A DNA stretch of 64,000 nucleotides from Thalassotalea algicola (GTDB lineage Bacteria; Pseudomonadota; Gammaproteobacteria; Enterobacterales; Alteromonadaceae): the NCBI RefSeq assembly GCF_012932965.1, contig NZ_JABBXH010000002.1, positions 520,623 to 584,622 of the forward strand, given 5' to 3'. This document shows positions 46,611-58,500 of this stretch, piece after piece; within the stretch, counting starts at the first letter, position 1, and each line of letters starts with the position of its first letter. The position numbers and the translations under genes were made by a program. Under the pieces are notes generated by a model that worked only from the letters and a program-made list of their open reading frames with translations, was not told where the DNA came from and did not search any database.

Positions 46611-46642
46611 CTTATATAGTATAAAAATAATAGGATCGAAAA

Positions 46643-49600
46643 ATGAAACTATTTCCTTCATTATTGGCGGCATCCATTGCTCTTAGTATTTCTAGTAGTG
46701 CAATTGCAGCTAAATCAGATAAAAAAGCAGTTGATGCATCTATTTATAGCGGTATTAAATTAAGAAATATGGGGCCTGCGGTAACTGGTGGCCGTGTTAG
46801 TGATTTTGCATTTAATCCTAATAATCCTGCGCAATATTTTGTTGCAACCGCGTCAGGCGGTATGTGGAAAACTGATAATGCCGGTATTACATGGAAGGCA
46901 GTGGCTGATTCAATGCCTAGCTATTCATATGGCGATGTCACTATGGACCCAAACAACACTAATGTGATTTGGGCGGGTACCGGCGAAAATAACTCGCAAC
47001 GTTCAGTAGCATACGGTGACGGTGTTTATAAATCGACCGATGGTGGCGCAAGCTGGAAAAATGTTGGACTTAAGAACTCAGAGCATATTGGCGAGATTTT
47101 AATCGATCCACGCAACTCTGATGTTGTGTATGTAGCATCGCAAGGACCACTTTGGAGTAAAGGTGGAGATCGTGGTTTATATAAAACTACCGACGGTGGT
47201 AAAACGTGGAATAATGTCTTAGAAATAAGTGAACATACTGGTGTCAGTGATATCGCATTTGATCCACAAAACCCTGATGTGATTTATGCAACGTCGTATC
47301 AACGTCGTCGCCATGTTTGGACATTAATTAATGGCGGCCCTGAGTCTACGATTTATAAATCAACTGACGCAGGTAAAACATGGAGCAAAATTAATAAAGG
47401 TCTACCAAGCGTTGATTTGGGTCGTATCGGTATTGATGTAGCTCCAACTGATGGCAATATTATTTATGCAATTGTAGAAGCGGCAGATGGCAAATCAGGC
47501 TTTTATCGTTCAACAGATGCAGGGGCTAGTTGGCACAAACAAAGCAGCTATGTTTCAGGTAGTCCACAATATTATCAAGAAATCGTGGTAGACCCTGTTA
47601 TTCCAAATAGAGTTTATTCTTTGGATACCTACCTTATGGTTTCTGAAGATGGTGGTAAAAACTTTACAAGAGCGGGGGAAGCACATAAGCATGTTGACAA
47701 TCATGCACTTTGGATAGATCCAAATAATAACAATCACCTTATCATAGGCAGCGATGGCGGTGTTTATGAGTCGTGGGATCGTGCTAAGAATTGGACGTTT
47801 AAAGACAATATGCCATTAACTCAGTTCTATAAAGTAACTGTGGACAATGATTACCCGTTTTATAATGTTTTTGGCGGCACTCAAGATAATGCATCTCTTG
47901 GTGCTCCTCACCGTACTACAACAAATTCAGGTATCCAAAATAGTGACTGGTTGTTTACGCAATTCGGTGATGGTTTCAAAACGGTAATCGACCCGAAAAA
48001 TTCAAATATTATTTATTCTCAATATCAATATGGTGGTTTAGCGCGCTACGACAAAAAGTCTGGTGAACGAGTTCAAATGCAGCCTGTATCGCCTGATGCA
48101 AACGTTGCGCAGCGCTTTAACTGGAATTCACCATTACTGATAAGCCCGCATAATAACGAACGTATTTACTACGGCTCACAAACGCTTTTCCAGTCAGATA
48201 ATCGTGGTGATGATTGGCAAGCAATCAGTGGTGATTTATCAAGAAATATTGATCGTAACAAGTTAAAAGTCATGGATAAAGTCTGGGGGGTTGATACGGT
48301 TGCAAAGAATAAATCGACTTCCTTCTATGGTTCATTGATTGCGCTAACAGAATCGCCGCTTCATGAAGGGATGCTATATACCGGTAGTGATGACGGTGTT
48401 ATGCATGTTACTAAGAATGCTGGGCAAGAGTGGAAGAAACTTGACTGGCCTTCGAAAGTACCAGACAACTCGTATGTTGCAGACATGGAAGCATCTCTGT
48501 TTGATAAAAATACAGTCTTTGCAGTATTTGATAACCATAAACGTGGTGATTTTAAACCTTATGTTTATCGCAGTGATAACAATGGTAAGAGTTGGAAAAA
48601 TATCACCGGAGATTTACCAATTCGAGGCTCTAGTTATGCTATTGCACAAGATCATAAGAATAAGGACCTGCTGTTTGTTGGTACTGAATTTGGCGTGTTC
48701 TTTACTCAAAATGGCGGTAAGAACTGGGTTCAACTGAAGTCGGGTTTACCAACAATAGCTGTTAGAGATGTAGAAATTCAACGCCGTGAAAGTGATTTGG
48801 CTCTGGCAACATTTGGTCGAGGTTTTTACATACTAGACGATTATTCACCTCTGCGAGAAAATGCGACTGAAGTGAAAAAGCAAGATGCAACCTTATTCCC
48901 TGTACGCCGTGCATTTCAATTTATTGAACATGACCCATTAGGGCTACCTGGTAAAGCAATGCGCGGTGCAGATTTCTATTTTGCAGAAAACCCAGAGTAC
49001 GGTGCTACCTTCAGCTATTATATCAATGAAGACTTCAAATCATTGAAAGCTCAGCGACAAGCTAAGGAAAAAGAGCTGCGTAAAGAAGGTAAAGCGACTA
49101 ACTACCCAAGTTGGGAAGCTTTGAAAGAAGAAGATTTTGAGCAAAAGTCGGCACTAATTTTAACGGTAAGAGACAACGAAGGTAACTTGGTTCGTCGCAT
49201 TAAGGCGCCAGCGAAAAAAGGGTTTAATCGTATAAACTGGGATTTAAGTTATCCAGGGTTTGATCCTATAAAGCCAAGTGGTGATATGAATGAAGGTTGG
49301 CTTGTCGTACCGGGGACTTACAACGTTTCAATATCAAAAGTTGTTAATGGCGTTGAGACAGCATATGACCAAAGTCAAACATTTGAAGTAGCTTCAATTG
49401 ACAATCGTACCTTCCCAAGTAGTGACCGTAAGGCAGATCTTAAATTTGATATGAAAGCAGGGCGTCTATACCAAGCAATTGCTGGCGCACGTAAGTATTT
49501 AGGTGAGTTAGAAAGTCGCATTAAGCATATTAAGGCTGCTACAACAGAAACCTTAACACTTGATCAAAAAACGCTTGGACTTGCACATCAGATGCAACGT

Positions 49601-49894
49601 GATCTGCAAGAGATTAAATTAGATCTCAATGGTAACTCTGTAATTGCGAAACGTGCCGAGCCAACAGAGACGTCAGTTTATGGCTACATCAGTTATTTAT
49701 TATGGTCAAGAAGCGAAAGTACTAGCCCTGTAAATGGCCAGCAAAAGCTACGTTTTAAGCGAGCTAGTGAAGGCTACGCTGATACTTATCAACGCATTGT
49801 ACAGTTAGCTGAGTCGGTTAAATTAACTGAAGAAGCGATTGCAAAAGCCGGTGGTAACTGGATGCCTGGCATGTTGCCTTCTAATGGTAAGTAA
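46643..49894 (+). CDS. Exported BNR/sortilin-type beta-propeller protein, copy 2
   Basis: A 1,083-residue paralogue of the preceding protein with the same architecture: signal peptide MKLFPSLLAASIALSISSSAIA, an opening IYSGIKLRNMGPAVTGGRVSDF that matches SGIKVRNIGPAATSGRISDI in copy 1, then BNR repeats (KTDNAGITWKAV, KSTDGGASWKNV, KTTDGGKTWNNV, KSTDAGKTWSKI, VSEDGGKNFTRA). The propeller ends in FGRGFYILDDYSPLR. An Ig-like segment (NRINWDLSYPGFDPI, PGTYNVSISKVVNG) and a helical C-terminal region follow. Divergence between copies is clearly large, so the duplication is old. It is followed by a strong terminator. Confidence 0.85.
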   Translation: MKLFPSLLAASIALSISSSAIAAKSDKKAVDASIYSGIKLRNMGPAVTGGRVSDFAFNPNNPAQYFVATASGGMWKTDNAGITWKAVADSMPSYSYGDVTMDPNNTNVIWAGTGENNSQRSVAYGDGVYKSTDGGASWKNVGLKNSEHIGEILIDPRNSDVVYVASQGPLWSKGGDRGLYKTTDGGKTWNNVLEISEHTGVSDIAFDPQNPDVIYATSYQRRRHVWTLINGGPESTIYKSTDAGKTWSKINKGLPSVDLGRIGIDVAPTDGNIIYAIVEAADGKSGFYRSTDAGASWHKQSSYVSGSPQYYQEIVVDPVIPNRVYSLDTYLMVSEDGGKNFTRAGEAHKHVDNHALWIDPNNNNHLIIGSDGGVYESWDRAKNWTFKDNMPLTQFYKVTVDNDYPFYNVFGGTQDNASLGAPHRTTTNSGIQNSDWLFTQFGDGFKTVIDPKNSNIIYSQYQYGGLARYDKKSGERVQMQPVSPDANVAQRFNWNSPLLISPHNNERIYYGSQTLFQSDNRGDDWQAISGDLSRNIDRNKLKVMDKVWGVDTVAKNKSTSFYGSLIALTESPLHEGMLYTGSDDGVMHVTKNAGQEWKKLDWPSKVPDNSYVADMEASLFDKNTVFAVFDNHKRGDFKPYVYRSDNNGKSWKNITGDLPIRGSSYAIAQDHKNKDLLFVGTEFGVFFTQNGGKNWVQLKSGLPTIAVRDVEIQRRESDLALATFGRGFYILDDYSPLRENATEVKKQDATLFPVRRAFQFIEHDPLGLPGKAMRGADFYFAENPEYGATFSYYINEDFKSLKAQRQAKEKELRKEGKATNYPSWEALKEEDFEQKSALILTVRDNEGNLVRRIKAPAKKGFNRINWDLSYPGFDPIKPSGDMNEGWLVVPGTYNVSISKVVNGVETAYDQSQTFEVASIDNRTFPSSDRKADLKFDMKAGRLYQAIAGARKYLGELESRIKHIKAATTETLTLDQKTLGLAHQMQRDLQEIKLDLNGNSVIAKRAEPTETSVYGYISYLLWSRSESTSPVNGQQKLRFKRASEGYADTYQRIVQLAESVKLTEEAIAKAGGNWMPGMLPSNGK

Positions 49895-49935
49895 TGATTG
49901 GCAATGTTAGTTTTAGATACTAAATGCTAAGCAAC

Positions 49936-49963
49936 AAAAAAGCGCCTGTTAGGCGCTTTTTTT
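49936..49963. terminator. Bidirectional terminator between convergent genes
   Basis: AAAAAAGCGCC, loop TGTTA, GGCGCTTTTTTT. A/T tracts on both sides allow it to serve the second BNR gene and the minus-strand acidic protein gene. Confidence 0.92.
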
Positions 49964-50016
49964 ATAGGTTTAATATGTGCGATTAGGTTTATTTCAACGA
50001 CAACTTCATATTGTGC

Positions 50017-50829
50017 TTAAAGCCCGGCACTTTCTTGAAGAACATCTACTTGTCGATAATCATCTTGTTCTGAAATAACCACGCGTGTGGCAATATCTTC
50101 TAAATAATAAATAACCGTAAGTCGACCACGTTTTCTCTCTTGCTCTACTGGTTCACCATAGTTTTCCGTATAAAAAGCAATAACGTCATCTTCAGTGGCA
50201 TAAGTGTAGAAGTTAACTACCGCTGGCATAGAATCAATAAATTCAGCGAATACTTTGGCATCATCTAATACTGGAATATAAACGTCACCTTCTTGAGGGA
50301 TAGGGCGTTCAAAATTGTAAGCGTTTGGATTGAACTCATCGTCATTACCTAAAGCTTCTTCACCAGACAAGTCAGACAACGTATCTTCTAGCTTAGTTGC
50401 TTCTTCGCTATATTCTTCATCGCTAATCTCATCAACAAGAACTGGCTCTGATTCAGCTAATTCGTCAATTGATTGCTCTTCAAGGGCTTCTTCTTCAACT
50501 GGAGCGATTGTTTCCTCAAGTGATTCATCGTCTAATGACTCTGTGGTTTCTTCAATAACATCTTCAACCACTTCTTCTACGCTCTCAACGTTATCGATAC
50601 CTAATTCTGTTTCTTGTGGAGCTATGTCAATTTCTTGATAGGCATCTTCAGCAACAGCTTCTTGTTCTTGAAGCTCTTCGGCTAAAGGCTCAACTGCATC
50701 AACTTTTTGTGCTTGTTCGGTTGTTGGCGCTGCTTGATTATCGTCTATCGCATCCGTAGTCTGCGCATTTGCTGAAGCAAGCTGCAATAAAGCTAATGCG
50801 GCGATAGTAGAGGGTAAATTCACTTTCAT
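50017..50829 (-). CDS. Exported acidic protein with a low-complexity middle
   Basis: A 270-residue protein with signal peptide MKVNLPSTIAALALLQLASANA. Residues about 25-165 are extremely rich in Glu, Asp, Ser and Ala, with short irregular repeats (EEVVEDVIEETTESLDDESL and similar), and are probably disordered. A compact C-terminal domain of about 100 residues follows: FERPIPQEGDVYIPVLDDAK, SMPAVVNFYTYATEDDVIAF and RLTVIYYLEDIATRVVISEQ. I do not recognise the domain; the arrangement suggests a periplasmic protein with a spacer. It is downstream of cysZ on the same strand, after a 92-bp gap containing a palindrome. Confidence 0.75.
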   Translation of the reverse strand: MKVNLPSTIAALALLQLASANAQTTDAIDDNQAAPTTEQAQKVDAVEPLAEELQEQEAVAEDAYQEIDIAPQETELGIDNVESVEEVVEDVIEETTESLDDESLEETIAPVEEEALEEQSIDELAESEPVLVDEISDEEYSEEATKLEDTLSDLSGEEALGNDDEFNPNAYNFERPIPQEGDVYIPVLDDAKVFAEFIDSMPAVVNFYTYATEDDVIAFYTENYGEPVEQERKRGRLTVIYYLEDIATRVVISEQDDYRQVDVLQESAGL

Positions 50830-50844
50830 TAAAAAGATACTCCA

Positions 50845-50870
50845 TAACTTTTACATAACTGTAAAAGTTA
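50845..50870. promoter_or_regulatory. Long palindrome between cysZ and the acidic-protein gene
   Basis: TAACTTTTAC and GTAAAAGTTA form a perfect 10-bp inverted repeat around six bases, ending 15 bp before the ATG of the acidic protein. It is AT-rich and has no T-run, so an operator or a start-proximal mRNA hairpin is more likely than a terminator. Confidence 0.45.
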
Positions 50871-50921
50871 CAGGGTAAGGGGTCAACAACTTTTAGGGAA
50901 AATGGCTGAAAAGAAAGAGGT

Positions 50922-51650
50922 TTATGTCATTTTTTTATCTTTATAGTGATCAACCCATAACGCAGTTGCACCACATATGGCGACAGGCATCACTATCATG
51001 TTAACAAGTGGCACCATAGAAAATAGTGCGGTTGTAATACCAAAACCGTAACTTTGACCTTTTTTCTCATTAAGCTGTTGCTTCATTAAGTCGAAATTAA
51101 TCTTATGATTATCAAAGGGGTAGTCTAAATATTGCACTGCCATCATCCATGAAACAAATAAAAACCAGATTAATTGTCCTATTACCGGGATAAACCACAT
51201 GATGATAAAAAATCCTATGGCTCGAGGTAAATAATATCTAAATTTGCACCATTCTCTGCTTAACGTGCGCGGAATATCTTTAACAACATCTGACAATGTG
51301 CCACCTGAAAGTGGCTTGTTGGTAAGCAGCGCTTCAACTTTTTCTGAAAGTAAGCCATTGAACGGTGCCGCTATCCAGTTGGCTAGCGCACTAAAAATAA
51401 AGGAAAAGCCTATTAAAATAGTCATAATAGCAAAAGGCCAAATAATGTATTCTAACCAGAGTAACCACTCAGGTAGCCAAGACAGTAGTTGCTCAATAAA
51501 GATATTTAACTGGCCAAATAAAAAATAAAACGCTACACCAAAGATAATAAAATTAATTATTAACGGGATTAATACAAATCGCCGTAATCCTTTCGTATTA
51601 ATTAAATCAAAGCCTTTTAAAAAGTATCCTGCACCGCTTTTTGCTAACAT
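50922..51650 (-). CDS. cysZ: Sulfate transporter CysZ
   Basis: Inner-membrane protein that imports sulfate for cysteine synthesis. 242 residues with four or more hydrophobic segments. The start MLAKSGAGYFLKGFDLINTKGLRRFVLIPL matches the family (AxxYFLxGxxLIxxPGLRRFVLIPL). Later motifs are WLLWLEYIIWPFAIM, WIAAPFNGLLSEKVE and WMMAVQYLDYPFDNHKI. It is divergent from smc, with 141 bp between starts. Confidence 0.94.
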   Translation of the reverse strand: MLAKSGAGYFLKGFDLINTKGLRRFVLIPLIINFIIFGVAFYFLFGQLNIFIEQLLSWLPEWLLWLEYIIWPFAIMTILIGFSFIFSALANWIAAPFNGLLSEKVEALLTNKPLSGGTLSDVVKDIPRTLSREWCKFRYYLPRAIGFFIIMWFIPVIGQLIWFLFVSWMMAVQYLDYPFDNHKINFDLMKQQLNEKKGQSYGFGITTALFSMVPLVNMIVMPVAICGATALWVDHYKDKKMT

Positions 51651-51791
51651 TTTATCTACTTCTATTGCTAGTTTGCCTCGATTATAGGGTTTTTTATCGT
51701 TAAACCAAGTGTTGGCTGCATCTTGTATGTTACAAAGTGCATCATTATTTGATAAATTACTTTTAATAATAACAATATTCTATTGGCCTTT

Positions 51792-54700
51792 ATGCGCTTA
51801 AAACAAATAAAACTGGCAGGTTTTAAATCGTTTGTTGACGTAACTAAAGTGCCGTTTCCTCATCAAATGACCGCAGTTGTTGGACCTAACGGTTGTGGTA
51901 AATCAAATATTATTGACGCTGTACGTTGGGTGTTGGGCGAGAGTTCAGCCAAAAACTTACGTGGCGATGCGATGACCGATGTCATTTTCAATGGCTCAAC
52001 TGAACGTAAGCCTATTGGTCAAGCAAGTGTTGAATTGTTTTTTGATAATCAACTCGACTCTATTAATCCGCAATTTAGTCTATCGGGTAGTCTTGCTCAG
52101 CGAAATGAAATATCAATAAAACGCTCAGTAAGTCGTGATGGAGTCAATCAATATTTTCTTAATGGGAGTAAATGTCGTCGTAAAGATATTACTGATGTCT
52201 TTCTAGGTTCAGGTTTGGGGCCAAGAAGTTATGCCATTATTGAACAAGGCATGATCTCGCGCCTTATTGAATCAAAACCTCAGGAACTTAGGATATTTGT
52301 TGAGGAAGCTGCTGGGGTTTCTAAATACAAAGAAAGAAGACGAGATACTGAGCTAAAACTTAAACATACGGGTGAAAACCTGCAGCGATTAGCTGATATT
52401 AGTCAGGAAATCGCCATTCATACACAAGTGCTACAAAAGCAAGCAGAACTGGCGCAGCGGTTTAAAGCGCTAAAAGCTGAACAGCGCAGTTTAAAGGTTG
52501 AAATAGCTACCTTATCACTGGCTAAAGTGACTAGAGCGGTTGATAAATTAGGTAAGGAACAATCAAGCCTTGTTGAACATATAGAGCAACAGAGCGAAAA
52601 GATAACTGCTAAACGCAGCTATTTAAAGTCTCTAGATCAGCAATTAAATCACGCTTACGATAAGGCTAAAAACCTACAGCGTGATAGTGCAAACGCAGAA
52701 AAATCTAAATCGTTAATACAACATGAATTAACAGTGACTCAGCAGCAATTTAATAAGCTCGAATCGGTACGTGAAAGTGCACAAATTCGAAAGCAAAAAA
52801 TACAAGATAATTTAACTCAACTAGCCGATGAAAAAGATGTGCTGCAAGTAGCTTTCAACAGAGTAACACCAGAGCTTGCTGCGTTAACCGAACAAATTAA
52901 AGCAGAATTAAAAGCCTATGAATTGGCGCTTGAGTTACTTTCGGAAAAAGAACAGAGCTGGCATGAGAAAAATAATCAACTCATTGCGGAAAAACAGCAA
53001 GATATAGCACGTCGTCAACAAGCTATGAATAAGCAACAGTTTTTGGCAAACCTAATTGCACAACTCGCTGAAAAAGAGCGTCAATTGAGCGCGGTTGAAG
53101 ATAATACCGATTCGGATTTGTCTAAGCTTGAGCTGCAACTTGAAGAAACACGACAAAAATTAAATGCTCATGAAATAGGTCTAAAAGAGTTAATGGAGCA
53201 ACAATTGGCATGCTCACAGCATATTTCTCAGATAACCGATCATTTAGTCTTAGCGCAAGGGCAAGAGGCTAAAATTTCTGCGTCGTTAAACCTTACACAT
53301 CAGCAGCTAACGCATAAAGCAGATTGGCATCAAACAGCGGAGAGGTTGTTAAAGGATAGCGGAATTGAACACGGCGGCTCTTTCTATCAACACATACAGG
53401 TTGAACAAGATTGGCAGCTGGCCGTGAAAAAAGTACTAGGCCAATGGTTAAATGCCTTAGTGCTAGACATCGGATATTCTGAGTTGGGTTTTGCCAGTAA
53501 CATTGAGCAATACTGGTTTATCAATAAAAATGAGCTTACACATGAAGTTACTGAAGGCTCATTGGCTTCTGTACTGGGCTCAAAAATAGGTGTTTTTTCA
53601 TGGATAAACGAGATTAAAATAGCCTCTTCAGTACAACAGGCATTAGCAATAAGAGAATCTTCAGGTGTTAATCAAAGCGTTATTTGTATTGATGGAACGT
53701 TTTTTAATGGTGCAGGCCTATCAAAAGGACTTAATGAATATAAAGTTGATTTCTTAGCGTTGGCACGACAGCAAAGCCAATTAGAAGGTGAACGAGAAAA
53801 TAGTCTACTATCTATCAAAAATACTCAACAGCAATTGGATGATACAAAATCGTCACTGCAAGCAATCGAACAACAACTTGTAAGCGAAAAAGAGATAAAG
53901 CAAACGTTGAGCGTTAATGTTTCGACCTTGTCACACCAAATAGCGACACTGCAATTACACGAAAAAAACGAGAGACTTAAGAAAGAGCAATTAACGAGAG
54001 AAGTCGCACTACTTAAGAAGCATATTAATCAAGCTGAAGAAAATTCTATAGCTTTGTCTTCACCTTTATTACCTGAGGTATATCATGCTCAGGAGCAGGT
54101 GTTAGAAAGGTTGAAACGAGAGATTGACGGGCTGAAACTTCAGTCTGCAAAACATGATGCTAAACTCAACGGACTGAAAGCTCAGCAGCAGCAATTACAA
54201 ATTGAGCAGCAGCAAAACTCTGTTTCATTGTCGCAAAATCAGCTTCAACTTAATCATTCAAAAGAAACTTTTGATTCATTAGAAGAGCAGCTGTCAATGT
54301 ACCAACAAGAACTTGATTCCTTGACAGATGAAAGGCAATTAAAAGAGCAATTAATTGAAATAGAAGCAAGTTGTTGCGGATTAATTGAACAGTTAACAAT
54401 GCTAGACCATGATATTGCTAAAATAAAAGCATCAAAAGAAGAAATTATTATTGCTAATGAGCAATTAGAAAAAGAGTTTACTTTGCTTGAAAATAAGCAA
54501 CATAAAAAAGCATTAAAAAAAGAACAGTTAATATTTGAACTTGAATCTTTCAAGAAGGAGCTTAATGAGCTACAAGGCAGTATTAATATGATGTTGCCAC
54601 TGAATGTAGATAATAAAAATTTGGCTCAACATCAACAGGAATTAATAGATGTAAATGCGCAATTAGCGCAAATAGGACCGGTAAATTTAGGTGCAATTGA

Positions 54701-55289
54701 TGAATATGAATTGCAACAACAACGAAAAAATAAAATTGATTTACAAATAGAGGATTTATCTCAGGCGCTAGCCACGTTAGAATCAGCTATTGTAAAAATA
54801 GACAAAGAAAGTCGTAGTAAATTTAAAGCGACTTTTGAACGAATAAATTTAGATTTTTCTACCTTGTTTCCAAAAGTATTTGGTGGTGGTAGTGCTTATT
54901 TAACACTAACCTCGGAAGATGTATTGGAATCAGGTGTTAGCATTATGGCTAGGCCTCCAGGCAAAAAAAATAGCACAATTCACCTGTTGTCGGGTGGTGA
55001 AAAAGCGCTAACGGCATTATCATTAGTGTTTGCTATTTTTAGGCTAAATCCTGCGCCGTTTTGTATGTTAGATGAAGTTGATGCTCCACTTGATGATGCA
55101 AATGTCGAACGATTTTGTAATTTGGTGCGAGAAATGTCTAAAACCGTGCAGTTTATTTATATCAGTCATAATAAAATAGCGATGGAAATGGCTTCGCATC
55201 TTACTGGCGTTACTATGGTGGAACCTGGAGTTTCTCGAATGGTCTCAGTAGATATAGACGAAGCAATTGCCATGGCAGAAGTATCATAA
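51792..55289 (+). CDS. smc: Chromosome segregation protein SMC
   Basis: Condensin ATPase for chromosome organisation, 1,165 residues. The N-terminal head has MRLKQIKLAGFKSF and Walker A VVGPNGCGKSNIIDAV; two long coiled coils (about 170-490 and 660-990) flank a hinge near residues 510-640; the C-terminal head has the ABC signature HLLSGGEKALTALSL and Walker B FCMLDEVDAPLDD. The ATG at 51792 is chosen because the product then starts like Pseudomonas Smc; an upstream TTG would add three residues. Lineages with Smc usually lack MukB. zipA follows. Confidence 0.97.
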   Translation: MRLKQIKLAGFKSFVDVTKVPFPHQMTAVVGPNGCGKSNIIDAVRWVLGESSAKNLRGDAMTDVIFNGSTERKPIGQASVELFFDNQLDSINPQFSLSGSLAQRNEISIKRSVSRDGVNQYFLNGSKCRRKDITDVFLGSGLGPRSYAIIEQGMISRLIESKPQELRIFVEEAAGVSKYKERRRDTELKLKHTGENLQRLADISQEIAIHTQVLQKQAELAQRFKALKAEQRSLKVEIATLSLAKVTRAVDKLGKEQSSLVEHIEQQSEKITAKRSYLKSLDQQLNHAYDKAKNLQRDSANAEKSKSLIQHELTVTQQQFNKLESVRESAQIRKQKIQDNLTQLADEKDVLQVAFNRVTPELAALTEQIKAELKAYELALELLSEKEQSWHEKNNQLIAEKQQDIARRQQAMNKQQFLANLIAQLAEKERQLSAVEDNTDSDLSKLELQLEETRQKLNAHEIGLKELMEQQLACSQHISQITDHLVLAQGQEAKISASLNLTHQQLTHKADWHQTAERLLKDSGIEHGGSFYQHIQVEQDWQLAVKKVLGQWLNALVLDIGYSELGFASNIEQYWFINKNELTHEVTEGSLASVLGSKIGVFSWINEIKIASSVQQALAIRESSGVNQSVICIDGTFFNGAGLSKGLNEYKVDFLALARQQSQLEGERENSLLSIKNTQQQLDDTKSSLQAIEQQLVSEKEIKQTLSVNVSTLSHQIATLQLHEKNERLKKEQLTREVALLKKHINQAEENSIALSSPLLPEVYHAQEQVLERLKREIDGLKLQSAKHDAKLNGLKAQQQQLQIEQQQNSVSLSQNQLQLNHSKETFDSLEEQLSMYQQELDSLTDERQLKEQLIEIEASCCGLIEQLTMLDHDIAKIKASKEEIIIANEQLEKEFTLLENKQHKKALKKEQLIFELESFKKELNELQGSINMMLPLNVDNKNLAQHQQELIDVNAQLAQIGPVNLGAIDEYELQQQRKNKIDLQIEDLSQALATLESAIVKIDKESRSKFKATFERINLDFSTLFPKVFGGGSAYLTLTSEDVLESGVSIMARPPGKKNSTIHLLSGGEKALTALSLVFAIFRLNPAPFCMLDEVDAPLDDANVERFCNLVREMSKTVQFIYISHNKIAMEMASHLTGVTMVEPGVSRMVSVDIDEAIAMAEVS

Positions 55290-55298
55290 ACAGGCTTG

Positions 55299-56399
55299 AT
55301 GATGGAAGATAATTTTAGAAACGCGTTAATTATTATCAGTGCAATAATTATTGCCGCCATTTTTATCCACGGATTGTGGACAATTAGAAAAAATAAAAAC
55401 CCTTACAAGTTAAAAACCAATAAAACTAAGGTAGAACCATTATCGAGAGATTTTGATGGTTCAGGCTTTGATCAAGATGGCGTTAGTGAAGTGCGTGTAA
55501 TAAAGCAAACTGCATTGACAGGGGAAATAGATAATCCTCCATCAGAAGAAGAAATACCTCATAAACCAGCCCCTGCGCCTGAATATCATGATGAGCCATT
55601 GCCCGTTGATATTGAAAAAGAGTCGGCACCTGTTGATGCTGAACCTACTCATGAGCCAATGGTGCAAGTTGATGAACCATCAATTGAGTTGACGCCGCCA
55701 GAAGCGGAACCTGAGCAGTTGTCGCAACCAAATTTGGCGACGGAACCTGAAACTAAAAAAGAAGAGTCGGTTTATCAAGAGCCGGTGATTCAAGCCAAGC
55801 CAAGTGCCCAAACCATTGCACAGAAAAGCAAATCAAGAACGAAAAATGCAGGTGCGAAGAAGAATCAATTTGAATTAAATTTTGATGACGCGTTAGATGA
55901 AATTGCCATTGATGACCCTAACGAACCAACGTTTGGTGCTAGTGAAAACAAAGCTAAGGTGGAAATCGAAACAGAAGTACTCGTTGTTTCTGTTGTAATG
56001 CCAGAAGGGCATGCTATTTCAGGTGCAGCACTGTTACCTAGTTTACTAACGCTAGGCATGAAGTTTGGTGATATGGATATTTTTCATCGCCATCAAGATA
56101 ACGCCGGAAACGGCAAGGTAACATTCAGTCTAGCGAATATGATGAATCCTGGAACATTTGACTTAGATAATATGGAAAACTTCACTACGCAAGGCATTAG
56201 TATGTTTATGACGCTACCTAATGCGGGTGATGCATTCGAAGTTTTTGAGCAAATGATGGCCGCCGCTAAACAATTGGGGCAAGAGTTTCATGCACAGGTG
56301 CTTGATGACAAACGTAGTGTCATGACCAAGCAAACAGAGCAACATTATGTCAGCAAGATTAGAGAGTTTGAGCGTAAAAGCCGAATAGCCAACGCTTAA
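55299..56399 (+). CDS. zipA: Cell division protein ZipA
   Basis: Bitopic inner-membrane protein that tethers FtsZ polymers to the membrane. 366 residues from the first of two adjacent ATGs. N-terminal membrane helix ALIIISAIIIAAIFIHGLW, a basic stop-transfer RKNKNP, a long Pro/Glu-rich disordered linker (about 75-165) and a C-terminal FtsZ-binding domain (about 225-366) with VLVVSVVMPEGHAISGAALL, HRHQDNAGNGKVTFSLANM and MMNPGTFDLDNM. The smc-zipA-ligA order is conserved in many gammaproteobacteria. Confidence 0.96.
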   Translation: MMEDNFRNALIIISAIIIAAIFIHGLWTIRKNKNPYKLKTNKTKVEPLSRDFDGSGFDQDGVSEVRVIKQTALTGEIDNPPSEEEIPHKPAPAPEYHDEPLPVDIEKESAPVDAEPTHEPMVQVDEPSIELTPPEAEPEQLSQPNLATEPETKKEESVYQEPVIQAKPSAQTIAQKSKSRTKNAGAKKNQFELNFDDALDEIAIDDPNEPTFGASENKAKVEIETEVLVVSVVMPEGHAISGAALLPSLLTLGMKFGDMDIFHRHQDNAGNGKVTFSLANMMNPGTFDLDNMENFTTQGISMFMTLPNAGDAFEVFEQMMAAAKQLGQEFHAQVLDDKRSVMTKQTEQHYVSKIREFERKSRIANA

Positions 56400-56418
56400 C
56401 TAGATCTACCAATTTTAG

Positions 56419-58497
<2,079 letters not shown>

Positions 58498-58500
58498 TTA

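Noticed and set aside
50856-50870. CTGTAAAAGTTACAG as a LexA box
   Set aside because: The spacing between CTGT and ACAG is seven bases rather than eight, and it is part of a larger palindrome with a different symmetry axis.
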